From assembly GCA_963734365.1 (NCBI GenBank), contig CAVTGV010000004.1:124001-188000 (forward strand): a stretch of 64,000 nt of DNA, written 5' to 3'. Positions 16,317-25,202 of the stretch are shown here, in pieces. A program made the translations under genes and the position numbers. Origin of the DNA: JACVRW01 sp963734365. GTDB lineage: Bacteria; Actinomycetota; Thermoleophilia; Solirubrobacterales; Thermoleophilaceae. Position 1 is the first letter of the stretch. Every line of letters starts with the position of its first letter. A model generated the notes under the pieces. The model was not told the DNA's origin and did not search any database. It saw only the letters and a list, made by a program, of their open reading frames with translations.

Positions 16317-16475
16317 CTAAGCGCGTACGAGCAGGACCATCAGCACGATCGCATACGCGATCACGCCGATGCCGAGGGCCACGCCGAGGTTGGCCGCGCC
16401 GGCCAGCGACGCCACCAGCGTGACCACCGCGAACACCCCGGCCACCACGGCGATCTGGACGGCGAGACCGCTCAC
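16317..16475 (-). CDS. 52-residue membrane protein coupled to meaB
   Basis: A short frame encodes MSGLAVQIAVVAGVFAVVTL and continues as two hydrophobic helices separated by a small Gly/Ala-rich turn, ending MVLLVRA. The GTG start at 16475 overlaps the meaB stop in a GTGA, the same coupling used between other gene pairs here, and codon third positions are almost all G or C. It therefore looks like a real gene at the end of the meaA-meaB operon. The family is unknown; a small two-helix membrane protein is all that can be said. Confidence 0.65.
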   Translation of the reverse strand: MSGLAVQIAVVAGVFAVVTLVASLAGAANLGVALGIGVIAYAIVLMVLLVRA

Positions 16476-17416
16476 AAGTGCGCCTCCAGCGCCTCCACGA
16501 GCCCGTTCACGCTCGTGCCCCGGTCCTCGCCGGCGAGCAGCGTCTCGGCGGAGCGCCGGCCCCCCAGCGCGCGCAGGCCGGCGTCCCCGTGCTCGGCTGT
16601 GAACTCGCGCAGCGCGGCGGCGCGACGCGCCCGCGGCCGCCGCTCGGACAGGTCGAGCGCCCGGTGGTGAGCGTCAAGAGAGGCGGCGAGCTCCTCGATG
16701 CCGCTCGGCGGCGGCACGGATGAGACCGTGACCACCGGCACCTTCGACGAGCCAACCGCGGCCAGCGCCTGCACCAGCTCGCGCCGCGAGCGCACCGCCA
16801 CATCGCCCAGGTCCGCCTTGGTCACCACCAGCACGTCGGGCACCTCCATGATTCCCGCCTTGAGGAACTGAAGGACGTCTCCGGAGCCGGGCTGCACCAC
16901 CACGGCGATCGTGTCGGACACGTCCTCCACGTCGGTCTCCGACTGGCCGACGCCCACGGTCTCGATCACCACGACGTCGAAGGCCGGGGCCAGGGCGTCG
17001 ACTCCCTCGCGAGTGGCCGCGGCCAGGCCGCCCAGCCGGCTGCCGGCGGCGGTCGAGCGGATCAACACGCCGTCGTCGCGGGGATCGTGCTCGATGTGCA
17101 CCCGGTCGCCGAGCAGCGCGCCGCCCGAGCGCTTGGAGGAGGGATCCACGGCCAGCACGGCCACGCTGCGCCCATTGCTGCGCCAGTGGGCCACGAGCTG
17201 AGACAACAGCGAGGACTTGCCCACCCCCGGAGGACCCGTGAGCCCGACGATCTGCGCCGCGGCTTCGCCGCCGAGCGCGTCCGGCGCCAGCTCGGCCAGA
17301 AGCTCCGCGCTCGCCGCGCGGTCCGCGCGGTTCTCGATCACGTTGAGGGCGGCGGGCGCCGCGGTCCGATCGCGTTCTCGCAGCCGCCGGCCCAGCTCTG
17401 CCGGGTCAAGCGCCAC
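16472..17416 (-). CDS. meaB: MeaB-type GTPase, chaperone of acyl-CoA mutases
   Basis: A 314-residue G3E-family P-loop GTPase that loads and protects adenosylcobalamin-dependent mutases. The Walker A loop reads GLTGPPGVGKSSLLSQLV near residue 45-60, followed by VLAVDPSSKRSGGALLGDR (Walker B/Mg), the switch segment ETVGVGQSETDVEDV and the base-specificity motif VVTKADLGD. A C-terminal helical dimerisation arm follows. The GTG at 17416, five bases after the mutase stop, gives the family length; the longer open frame upstream runs antiphase through the mutase gene. Its neighbour is a MeaA-type mutase, which is its expected partner. Confidence 0.92.
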   Translation of the reverse strand: MALDPAELGRRLRERDRTAAPAALNVIENRADRAASAELLAELAPDALGGEAAAQIVGLTGPPGVGKSSLLSQLVAHWRSNGRSVAVLAVDPSSKRSGGALLGDRVHIEHDPRDDGVLIRSTAAGSRLGGLAAATREGVDALAPAFDVVVIETVGVGQSETDVEDVSDTIAVVVQPGSGDVLQFLKAGIMEVPDVLVVTKADLGDVAVRSRRELVQALAAVGSSKVPVVTVSSVPPPSGIEELAASLDAHHRALDLSERRPRARRAAALREFTAEHGDAGLRALGGRRSAETLLAGEDRGTSVNGLVEALEAHL

Positions 17417-17421
17417 GCCCT

Positions 17422-19411
17422 TCAGGCCGCGGCGGTGACCCCGTGGTGCGCGGCCACGAGATCCACGATGTCGCCCATGATCCGGCTCACCTCGAAGTCC
17501 TTGGGTGTGTAGACGCGGGCCACGCCGGCCTCTATCAGCGCCGCCTCGTCGGCCGGCGGGATGATGCCGCCCACCACCACCGGCACGTCGGCGCCGGCCT
17601 CGCGCAGCTCGCTCAGCACGGAGGGGATCAGCTCGGCGTGCGAGCCGGAGAGGATTGACAGCCCCACCACGTGGACGCCCTCGTCGACCGCGGTGCGGGC
17701 GATCCGCGCCGGCGTGAGCCGGATGCCCTCGTAGACCACGTCCATGCCCGCGTCGCGGGCCCGCACGGCGATCTGCTCGGCGCCGTTGGAGTGGCCGTCG
17801 AGTCCCGGCTTGCCCACGAGGATCTTGATACGGCGTCCCAGCTCCTCGGACACTCGTTCCACGCGCTGGCGCAGCTCGGCCAGCGAGTCGTCGGGCGGGG
17901 GCGCGGCAGCGTCGCCCACGCCGGTGGGGGCGCGGTAGTCGCCGAAGGTGTCGCGCAGGGCGGCCGCCCACTCGCCGGTGGTGGCGCCGGCCCTCGCGGC
18001 CGCCAGCGAGGGCGGCATGACGTTGATCTCGGGGTCCGCGGCCGCGGCGCGCAGCTCGGCGAGAGCCGACTCCACGGCGGCCTCGTCACGCTCGGCGCGC
18101 CAGGCGACGAGTGCCTCCACAGCGCCGCGCTCCACCGTCGGGTTCACGCGCAGGATGCCGCCGTCCTCGCCCTCCTGGAGCGGCGAGGGCTCGGCCTCGG
18201 TGTACGAGTTCTGGCCCACGACCTTGAGCTCGCCGGCCTCGATCTGGCGCACCCGCTCGCGGTGCGACTCCACCAGCTTCGTCTTCATGTAGGGCACCGC
18301 CGCCACGGCGCCGCCCTGCTCGGCCACCACGGCCATCTCCTCGCGGGCTCCGGCGATCAGCTCCTCCACCAGCCCGTCCATCACCTTCGAGCCCTCGAAG
18401 ATGTCGGGGTAGTCGAGCAGATCGGTCTCGTGGGCCAGGATCTGCTGGATGCGCAGCGACCACTGCTGGTCCCAGGCTCGCGGCAGGCCCAGTGCCTCGT
18501 TCCAGGCCGGGAGCTGCAGCGCGCGCGCTCGGGCGTCGCGGCCCATCGTCACGGCCAGCGCCTCGAGCACGATGCGGATGATGTTGTTCTCCGGCTGCGA
18601 CTCGGTCAGCCCGAGCGAATTGACCTGGACCCCGTAGCGGAAGCGCAGCAGGCGCTCGTCGTCCACTCCGTAGCGCTCGCGGCCGATCTCCTCCCAGAGG
18701 ACGGCCCATGGCCCGCAGCTTGGCGTGCTCCTCGATGAAGCGAATCCCGGCGTTCACGAAGAACGAGATGCGGCCGAACACGCGCGGGAACGTCTCCTCG
18801 GGAACCCTCGCTCGCACCCGGTCGAGCACGGCCTCGGCGGTTGCCATCGCGTAGGCGATCTCCTGCACGGGGGTCGCTCCGGCCTCCTGCAGGTGGTACG
18901 AGCAGATGTTCACCGGGTTCCAGCGCGGCACCTCGTCGACGGTGAACGCGATCGTGTCCGCGATCAGCCGCATCGAGGGCTCGGGCGGGAAGGCGTAGGT
19001 GCCGCGCGAGAGGAACTCCTTGATGATGTCGTTCTGGGTCGTGCCCTGCAGCGACTGGCGCCCGACTCCGTTCTCCTCGGCCACCGTCATGTAGAGGGCC
19101 AGCAGCCAGGCGGCGGTGGCGTTGATCGTCATCGAGGTGTTCATCTCGTCGAGCGGGATGCCGTCGAGCAGCGTGTGCATGTCGCCCTTGTGGGCGATCG
19201 AGACGCCCACCTTGCCCACCTCGCCCCGGGACAGCTCGTGATCGGGGTCGTAGCCCGTCTGGGTGGGCAGGTCGAAGGCCACCGACAGGCCCGTCTGGCC
19301 CTTGGCGAGGTTGCGCCGGTAGAGCTCATTGGACTCCCGGGCGGTGGAATGGCCCGCGTATGTGCGCATCACCCAGGGCAGGTCGCGCTCGGGCAGCCGG
19401 TGTTCCTTCAC
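17422..19411 (-). pseudogene. meaA: MeaA-type (ethylmalonyl-CoA) mutase, interrupted by one extra base
   Basis: An adenosylcobalamin-dependent mutase of about 660 residues read in two frames. The first part (from GTG 19411) has the catalytic barrel: WVMRTYAGHSTARESNELYR, GLSVAFDLPTQTGYDPDH, MNTSMTINATAAW, RWNPVNICSYHLQEAGATP. The second has the rest of the barrel plus a B12-binding domain with the DxHxxG motif in KPGLDGHSNGAEQIA and LSILSGSHAELIP. One polypeptide carrying both domains, and the barrel sequence, match the MeaA/ethylmalonyl-CoA mutase group rather than two-subunit methylmalonyl-CoA mutase. The frame breaks at about 18699-18700; removing one base restores continuous conserved sequence (RAMGRLWEEIGRERYG). 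A sequencing error is likely, because both halves are otherwise intact. Confidence 0.88.
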
Positions 19412-19437
19412 GCCTTAGATTGTATGGTCGGCGGCCG

Positions 19438-20274
19438 GTGAGTCGTGCCATCGACGTACTGCACCTGGGCCGCGACCGGGTTATCTGCGCCTTCGAGATC
19501 GACGGCCTGATCATCGATCCCGGGCCCACGTCGTGCCTGGACACCCTGATCGACCGGCTCGGCCCGGTGGAGCCCCGTGCGCTCCTGCTCACCCACATCC
19601 ATCTCGACCACGCGGGGGCCACGGGGGCGCTGTGCCGGCGCTACCCGCGGCTCAAGGTCTACGTGCACGAGCGCGGGGCGCCGCATCTGGTGGACCCGTC
19701 GAAGCTCCTGGCCAGCGCCGCGCGGCTGTACGGCGACGCCATGGACGAGCTGTGGGGAGAGATGGTGCCGGTGCCCGAGGACCGGATCACCGTCCTGCGC
19801 GGAGGGGAGACCGTGGAGGGCTTCCGCGTGGCCTATACGCCGGGGCACGCCTCGCATCACGTCTGCTACCTGCACGAGGAAGCGGGCGACGCCTACGTGG
19901 GTGACATGGCCGGGGTGCGCATCCCTCCGAACCTCGACACGCTGGCGCCCACGCCTCCGCCGGACATCGACGTCGAGGCCTGGCTCGACTCGCTGCACAC
20001 GATCGCCTCGTGGAATCCGCAGAGCCTCGGGCTCACCCACTTCGGCCAGGTCACCGACGTCGAGGAGCAGCTGCACCGGATCCGTACGGCGCTTCTCGAC
20101 TCCGCCGACTCGGCGCGGCTCGACGGCGAGGAGGCCTTCATCGCCGCGCTCGAGCGCCGGCTCTCCGAGGCCACCGATCCGGCGACCGTGGAGACCTACG
20201 AGCAGGCCGCGCCGCCCGACCAGCTCTATGCGGGCCTCGAGCGCTACTGGCGAAAGAAGGCCGAGACACGGTGA
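19438..20274 (+). CDS. MBL-fold metallohydrolase
   Basis: A 278-residue metallo-beta-lactamase-fold hydrolase. The zinc-binding motif is LLTHIHLDHAGATG, followed by TPGHASHHVCYL and YVGDMAGVRIP (second-site aspartate) and a final LGLTHFGQVTD histidine. A helical C-terminal extension of about 70 residues follows. The organisation resembles glyoxalase II-like thioesterases. GTG 19438 is the first start in frame after the divergent mutase gene, only 26 bases away. Its stop overlaps the start of clpS (GTGA), so the two genes are translated together. Confidence 0.85.
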   Translation: MSRAIDVLHLGRDRVICAFEIDGLIIDPGPTSCLDTLIDRLGPVEPRALLLTHIHLDHAGATGALCRRYPRLKVYVHERGAPHLVDPSKLLASAARLYGDAMDELWGEMVPVPEDRITVLRGGETVEGFRVAYTPGHASHHVCYLHEEAGDAYVGDMAGVRIPPNLDTLAPTPPPDIDVEAWLDSLHTIASWNPQSLGLTHFGQVTDVEEQLHRIRTALLDSADSARLDGEEAFIAALERRLSEATDPATVETYEQAAPPDQLYAGLERYWRKKAETR

Positions 20275-20564
20275 GCGAGAGCGGAACCGTCGAGCTGCCG
20301 CGCACCGGCGGCCCCGGCACCGGGGTGGACGACCACTGGCGGGTGATCGTGCTCAACGACAACCACAACACCTTCGAGGGTGTGGCATTCGCTCTGTCGT
20401 CCGTCCTGCCCGGCGTCGGCTACGACCAGGGGATGTCGATGGCCAACACGATCCACAGCAAGGGCCGGGCGATCGTGTGGACCGGAGCGCGCGAGCCGGC
20501 CGAGCTCTATTGGGAGCAACTCAAGGAGCAGGGGCTCACGATGGCTCCGCTGGAGCAGGGCTAG
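20271..20564 (+). CDS. clpS: ClpS adaptor, substrate selector for Clp protease
   Basis: A 97-residue adaptor that brings N-degron proteins to the ClpAP/ClpCP protease. It has an unstructured start and then the ClpS core: WRVIVLNDNHNTFEGVAFAL, with the N-end-binding Asp/Asn residues in LNDNHNTF, a helical middle (GYDQGMSMANTIHSKGRAIV), and AELYWEQLKEQGLTM at the end. The length is typical. The GTG start overlaps the MBL-fold gene's stop. The 3' end overlaps the convergent gene downstream of ccr by 29 bases. Confidence 0.9.
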   Translation: MSESGTVELPRTGGPGTGVDDHWRVIVLNDNHNTFEGVAFALSSVLPGVGYDQGMSMANTIHSKGRAIVWTGAREPAELYWEQLKEQGLTMAPLEQG

Positions 20565-20865
20565 CCTCCACCTGCTCGCCCTCGCCCACGACCTCCCAGA
20601 ACGAGGGCAGGAGCGGGACCTGGTAGGTGCCCGCCAGCGCGACACGCTTGTCGGAGATCTCCTCGGAGTACCAGTAGCGCTCCCAGTGCTCCTTGGAGGG
20701 GAAGCGGGCCTGCTGTAGGAAGTCGAGCCCCCCCTCCAGGGCGCGCGTGAAGGACCAGCTCGTGGCGCCGTAGTCGAGCACGGCCTCGGCGGCCGACACC
20801 CAGCCCTCGGCGAACTTGTCCCCCCGAAACGGATTGATCGGCCAGCGGACCTGTACCTCGATCAT
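20536..20865 (-). CDS. 109-residue protein coupled to ccr, function unknown
   Basis: A small soluble protein whose ATG overlaps the ccr stop (ATGA), so it is made with crotonyl-CoA carboxylase/reductase. Sequence features are an N-terminal strand (MIEVQVRWPINPF), a helical stretch, a Trp/Tyr-rich motif (EHWERYWYSEEI) and a C-terminal LPSFWEVVGEGEQVE. The alternation of strand and helix and the length are compatible with a ferredoxin-like dimeric alpha-beta barrel such as antibiotic monooxygenase-like proteins, but this is not certain. Tight coupling suggests a role with Ccr or its substrate. Confidence 0.7.
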   Translation of the reverse strand: MIEVQVRWPINPFRGDKFAEGWVSAAEAVLDYGATSWSFTRALEGGLDFLQQARFPSKEHWERYWYSEEISDKRVALAGTYQVPLLPSFWEVVGEGEQVEASPAPAEPS

Positions 20866-22118
20866 GCTCCCACCTCCGCGTAGATCGCCCCGGGATGTCC
20901 GTCGTCCGTGCGGCCCTCGCCCTTCTCGGCTCCAACCGTGATCGCGATCTTGCCCAGATGCTGGTTGTCGCGCATGAGCTGGTGAGCCTCCGGCACGCCC
21001 TCGAATCCGAGCGTGCGCCACAGGACAGGCTGGATCTCGCCGGAATCGATCAGCTCGTTGGCCTTGTTGGCCTCGTAGGCGTTGGCGAAGTGCGACCCGA
21101 TGATCTGCTTCTGGCGCATCCACAGGTAGCGCACGTCGAAGTCGAGCTCGTAGCCGGTGGTGCCCGCGCAGATCACCACCTTGCCGAACGGCTTGACGGT
21201 GAACACCGATGTGGGAAACGTGGCCTTGCCGACGTGCTCGAACACGATGTCGGGCTGGGCGCCCAGGATCTCCTTCACACGCTTGGAGAACTCGCGTGAC
21301 ACCTTGAAGCGCGCCTTCTCCTCGTCAGGGGTCTCGCCGCCCTTGCGCATCATCCCGGCGAACTCGTTGCGGTCGATCCAGCCCACCGCGCCGAGGCGCT
21401 CCACCAGCTCGCCCTTCTCGGGGCTCGAGACCACGCCCAGGGCGTGCGCGCCGGCCAGCTTGCAGATCTGGGTGGCGAACACACCGAGGCCGCCGGCGGC
21501 GCCCCAGATCAGCACGCGGTCGCCGGCCTGGATGTCGCACTGGGTGATCAGCATGCGGTAGGCCGTGAAGTAGACGAGCCCGTACGAGGCGGCCTCGTCC
21601 CAGCTGAGTCCCTTGGGCTTGGGCAGCAGCTGCTGGGCCTGGACCTTGGTGAACTGGGCGAACGAGCCCCAGGTGGTCTCGTAGCCCCAGATCATCTGAG
21701 ACGGCGCCGCCAGCGGGTCGAGCCCGTGCACCTCGGGGTCCTCGTAGGAGGCCATGTTGCAGTGCAGCACGACCTCGTCGCCGGGCTTCCAGCGCGTTAC
21801 GCCCGCGCCCACCTTCCAGACCACGCCCGAGGCGTCCGAGCCCCCGATGTGGTGGCCGTACTCGGGGTGGTCGCCGTAGCGCATCACCGACACCGGCTCG
21901 CCCAGGGCGGCCCAGACGTTGTTGTAGTTCACCCCCGCGGCCATCACCCGCACGATCACCTCGAAGGCGCCGGGCTCGGGCACCTCGATCTCCTCGAGCT
22001 GGAACGCGTCGCGCGGCTCGCCCAGGCGCTCCTCGCGAATAACCCAGGCGGCCATGGTCTCCGGCAGCGTGCCGGGTTCCACGTCCAGCTCGGACACCTT
22101 GCTCACATCCACGGCCAT
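20862..22118 (-). CDS. ccr: Crotonyl-CoA carboxylase/reductase
   Basis: A 418-residue medium-chain dehydrogenase/reductase family enzyme that reduces and carboxylates crotonyl-CoA with NADPH and CO2 to ethylmalonyl-CoA, the key step of the ethylmalonyl-CoA pathway. Ccr-specific segments include AAGVNYNNVWAALGEPVSV, EYGHHIGGSDASGVVW, HCNMASYEDPEVHG, SYGLVYFTAYRML, the dinucleotide motif WGAAGGLGVFATQ, and IVFEHVGKATFPTSVF. The length matches the family. The ATG at 22118 is used; the longer frame upstream reaches into the divergent region. It overlaps the small gene downstream, and the MeaA/MeaB genes lie 1.5 kb away on the same strand. Confidence 0.94.
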   Translation of the reverse strand: MAVDVSKVSELDVEPGTLPETMAAWVIREERLGEPRDAFQLEEIEVPEPGAFEVIVRVMAAGVNYNNVWAALGEPVSVMRYGDHPEYGHHIGGSDASGVVWKVGAGVTRWKPGDEVVLHCNMASYEDPEVHGLDPLAAPSQMIWGYETTWGSFAQFTKVQAQQLLPKPKGLSWDEAASYGLVYFTAYRMLITQCDIQAGDRVLIWGAAGGLGVFATQICKLAGAHALGVVSSPEKGELVERLGAVGWIDRNEFAGMMRKGGETPDEEKARFKVSREFSKRVKEILGAQPDIVFEHVGKATFPTSVFTVKPFGKVVICAGTTGYELDFDVRYLWMRQKQIIGSHFANAYEANKANELIDSGEIQPVLWRTLGFEGVPEAHQLMRDNQHLGKIAITVGAEKGEGRTDDGHPGAIYAEVGA

Positions 22119-22185
22119 ATTCGGTCTCAGTCCTCCGCGCTCTCCAGGGGGGCGAGAGGTTACCGGCGGGCACTTATCGGAGGCG

Positions 22186-23164
22186 ATGGAGGGGGTTCCT
22201 GACGAAGCGTCCAAATGCAAGACGGATCGTCAGGAACCCCCTCTAGATGTCGAGATCTCCGGCCTGGCCGATCGCCAGCACGGGGTCGTCTCCCTTGTTC
22301 AGCTCAAAGACCTCGGGCTGACGGCCAGCGCCGTTCGGAGTCGGGTGCAGTCGGGTCGCCTCCATCGCAAGCGCCGCGGTGTCTATGCCGTGGGTCGGTC
22401 CGTGCTCACCCGCAAGGCATCCTGGATGGCGGCGGTGCTGGCCTACGGACCCGGAGCGGTGCTGTCGCACCGCTCCGCCGCCGCGCTGTGGGGGCTGCTA
22501 GCCGACAACAGAGCCACGATCGACGTCATCGTGCCGGCACGGTCGATCCGCTCGCGCTCCGGCATCACAGCTCACATGAGCACGACGCTCGACGAAGCCG
22601 AGGTATGCGTCGTCGACAAGATCCCCTGCACGAGCGTGGCGCGTGCGTTGCTCGACCTGGCCGAGCACGGGCGCCCCGAACTGGTGAGGAAGGCGATCGA
22701 GCAGGCGGAGGTCAACCGCCTATTCGACTTGCGAGGCCGCTCTCGCCGTCCTCCGTCGAGCCCGCGGCCGGCGCGGCGCCGGGGTATTGGGCGCCTTGGT
22801 CGACGAGCTGGCCGAGCCCGCGGGGCTCACCGAGAGCGAGCTGGAGGAACGGTTTCTGAAGCTATGCGGCGCTGCCGGTCTCCCACGGCCCGAGACCGCC
22901 GCCTGGCTATCCCTGCCCGACGGCTCCGCCGTCAAGCTCGACTTTCTCTGGCGCCGGGAGCGGGTAGCCGTCGAGTGCGACGGCTACCGCTTCCACCGAA
23001 CCCGGCAGGCCTTCGAGCGTGATCGCGCTCGGGACGCACAGCTGGCCGCGATGGGAGTCACCACGCTCCGCTTCACCTGGCGCCAGCTGACCAGCGAGCC
23101 GGAAAGGGTCATCTCCCTGGTAGCCGCCGTTCTGACCCGTCGCCGCGCCGGCCGGGCCGCCTAG
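22186..23164 (+). pseudogene. AbiEi-like antitoxin domain fused to DUF559 endonuclease-like domain, one extra base
   Basis: About 325 residues in two frames. The N-terminal part (DRQHGVVSLVQLKDLGL, HRKRRGVYAVGR, VLSHRSAAALWGLL) is the AbiEi-type winged-helix and antitoxin domain. The C-terminal part has the DUF559/Vsr-like nuclease core, with KLDFLW, VAVECDGYRFH and TTLRFTWRQL forming the D...ExD-type motif. The frame shifts at 22731-22732; dropping one base gives LFDLEAALAVLRRARGRR and a continuous protein. Such proteins occur in many copies in Thermoleophilia genomes and their function is unsettled. The only good start, ATG 22186, lies just ahead of a 17-bp inverted repeat. Confidence 0.75.
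22189..22243. repeat. 17-bp perfect inverted repeat at the 5' end of the AbiEi-DUF559 gene
   Basis: GAGGGGGTTCCTGACGA (22189-22205) and its exact reverse complement (22227-22243) flank 21 bases. The repeat covers the first codons of the AbiEi-DUF559 frame and lies 70 bases upstream of ccr on the other strand. It could be a regulator site, a translational hairpin or the remains of an inserted repeat. Confidence 0.8.
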
Positions 23165-24753
23165 CTCGGCGCCGCGATCTCCGCAGCGGCCTCCGGGCGC
23201 CGCGCCGGGTCGGGCGCCGCTGCGGCCTTCGGCGCGATCGTGAACAGCGCGATCAGCACTCCCGCCGCCGCCACGCTCGCGGACAGCCACATCCCGTTCG
23301 AGAGAGCGTGGACAAAGGCGTTCTGGGCCGCCTCGGCCGCCTGCGGCGGCAGCTTGCCGGCGGCGCCGGAGCCGAGGTTGTCCACGATCCGCTCGCGCAC
23401 GGCCGCGCTCACGCCGGTGCCGGCCAGGTTCTGCTGCAGCTCGTTGCGGGCCAGGTGCTGGAACAGCGCCCCGATCACCGCGACGCCGAACGTGCCGCCC
23501 ACCATGCGGCTCATCGAGAGGATGCCGGAGGCAACGCCCGCCTTCTCGACGGCCACGGAGTTCATCGCGGCCGTGGACATCGGCGACATCACGAGCGCCA
23601 TGCCGATGCCCATGATCACGAACGAGGGCAGCAGGAGCCCGTAGCCCGTGCCCACGTCGATGCGCGTCTGCAGCAGCAGCGCGATCGTGGTCAGCGAGAG
23701 GCCGGTCACCATCAGCGGTCGCGGCCCCACGCGGTCGGCCAGCCGGCCGGCGAGCGGCGCCACCAGCACGATCATCAGCGTCGAGGGCAGGAAGCGCACG
23801 CCCGCCTCCACGGCCGAGTAGCCGAGGATGTTCTGCATGTAGAGGGCGATGAAGAAGAACATCGCCAGCATCGAGAAGGTCACGATGAAGGCCACCGCGT
23901 TGGCGCCCAGGAAGGTCCGCGAGCTGAAGAAGGAGAAGTCCACCATCGGCTCGCGCACGCGCGCCTCCAGCACCGCGAAGCCCACGATCCCGATCGCCGA
24001 GAGGCCGAGCAGCCCGATGACCTCGGGCGAGCCCCAGCCCCAGGAGTTGCCCTCCACCAGCGCCAGCACGAGCGCGGTAAGGCCCGTCGACAGCGCGAAG
24101 ATGCCGGGGTAGTCCACGTGATGCTCGGTGGTCTCGTCGCGCGACTCGCGGGTTGCGAACAGCGTGACCGCCACGGCCCCGGCCGCCACTGGCAGGTTGA
24201 GGAAGAAGATCGCCCGCCAGGAGACGTACTCGGCCAGCGCGCCGCCCACCACCGGCCCGATCGCCAGGGCGAGGGCGGAGACACCGGCCCAGGTGCCGAT
24301 CGCCTTGCCGCGCTCGTGCGCGGGGAAGGCGTTGGTGATGATCGACAGGGTGGCCGGCATCATGAACGCCGCACCGACTCCCTGGACCGCTCGCCCGGCC
24401 ACGAGCCAGGCCTGATCGGGAGCCAGCCCGATCGCGGCGCTCGAGAGCGAGAACACCACCACGCCGAACAGGAACATCCGGCGGCGTCCGAAGATGTCGC
24501 CCAGCCGGCCGCCGGTCACGAGCAGGACGGCGAAGGTGAGCGTGTAGGCGTTGACCGTCCACTCGAGGGCGGAGAGGCTCGCGCCGAGGTCGTCCTGGAT
24601 GGACGGCAGCGCGACGTTCACGACCGTGTTGTCGAGCATGATCATGAACAGGGCGAAGCACATCGCGGCAAGGGTCCACCAGCGGCGGTTGCCGTCGTTC
24701 AGGCGGACCCGCGAGCGGGCGGCGCCCGCGAGCTTTGGATCTCGGTCAGTCAT
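23161..24753 (-). CDS. DHA2-family MFS multidrug exporter
   Basis: A 530-residue 14-helix proton-driven exporter. Family motifs are LDNTVVNVALPSIQ in helix 1, GRLGDIFGRRRMF after helix 2, GVGAAFMMPATLSII, and PVVGGALAEYVSWRAIFFLN in helices 5-6 (the antiporter motif C region). A Pro/Ala-rich cytoplasmic tail closes the protein. The ATG at 24753 overlaps the stop of the MarR gene (ATGA), so exporter and regulator form a coupled pair. Expression is probably released when the MarR protein binds a toxic ligand; the ligand cannot be read from sequence. The end overlaps the DUF559 gene by four bases. Confidence 0.92.
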   Translation of the reverse strand: MTDRDPKLAGAARSRVRLNDGNRRWWTLAAMCFALFMIMLDNTVVNVALPSIQDDLGASLSALEWTVNAYTLTFAVLLVTGGRLGDIFGRRRMFLFGVVVFSLSSAAIGLAPDQAWLVAGRAVQGVGAAFMMPATLSIITNAFPAHERGKAIGTWAGVSALALAIGPVVGGALAEYVSWRAIFFLNLPVAAGAVAVTLFATRESRDETTEHHVDYPGIFALSTGLTALVLALVEGNSWGWGSPEVIGLLGLSAIGIVGFAVLEARVREPMVDFSFFSSRTFLGANAVAFIVTFSMLAMFFFIALYMQNILGYSAVEAGVRFLPSTLMIVLVAPLAGRLADRVGPRPLMVTGLSLTTIALLLQTRIDVGTGYGLLLPSFVIMGIGMALVMSPMSTAAMNSVAVEKAGVASGILSMSRMVGGTFGVAVIGALFQHLARNELQQNLAGTGVSAAVRERIVDNLGSGAAGKLPPQAAEAAQNAFVHALSNGMWLSASVAAAGVLIALFTIAPKAAAAPDPARRPEAAAEIAAPS

Positions 24754-25202
24754 GGATTCATCCTTCTGATTACGGGTGAGAGGGCCGCGGCCAGGGCCTG
24801 TTGGTGGGCCGGCTCGAGGTCCTCGACGAAAGCTCTGATTCCGGCCATGCGCAGCGCCAGCAGCCGCTCGGCGGTGGCTCGCCCGCGGGCCGTGACGGTC
24901 ACGAGCTTGGAGCGCCGGTCGCGCGGGTCCTCCTCGCGCTTGACGTCCGCGCGCCGCACGAGGGCGTCCACGGCGCGGCTCACGGCGGCGAGCGAGAGTC
25001 CCACGCGATCGGACACCGCGCCCAGCGACTGCGGCCCGTCCGCCTCGTAGAGCACCTGGAGGCACTTGACCTGGGTGATCGAGAGGCCGGCCTTCTCGAT
25101 GGCCGCGAAGAGGTCGCGGTGGGTGCTGGCCAGCAGGCCGTGGACGAACGCGCCGATGTCGCGCGAGAGCGCCTCGGCGGTGGTCTCGTCAATTACTTGC
25201 AC
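24750..25202 (-). CDS. MarR family transcriptional regulator
   Basis: A 150-residue winged-helix repressor. The recognition region GPQSLGAVSDRVGLSLAAVS and the wing KREEDPRDRRSKLVTVTARG are typical, with helices at both ends for dimerisation. It is directly upstream of, and overlapping, the DHA2 exporter gene. The GTG start at 25202 lies inside a palindromic TTGC-N6-GCAA site, suggesting that it represses itself and the exporter. Confidence 0.9.
   Translation of the reverse strand: MQVIDETTAEALSRDIGAFVHGLLASTHRDLFAAIEKAGLSITQVKCLQVLYEADGPQSLGAVSDRVGLSLAAVSRAVDALVRRADVKREEDPRDRRSKLVTVTARGRATAERLLALRMAGIRAFVEDLEPAHQQALAAALSPVIRRMNP

Noticed and set aside
18666..18730. Two independent genes for the mutase halves, as in two-subunit mutases
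   Set aside because: The catalytic barrel itself is split in the middle of a conserved helix, which cannot be a natural subunit border.
23308..25050. A 580-codon frame antisense to the DHA2 exporter
   Set aside because: It is a shadow of the exporter coding sequence, with low-complexity His/Arg/Glu-rich sequence and no family motifs.
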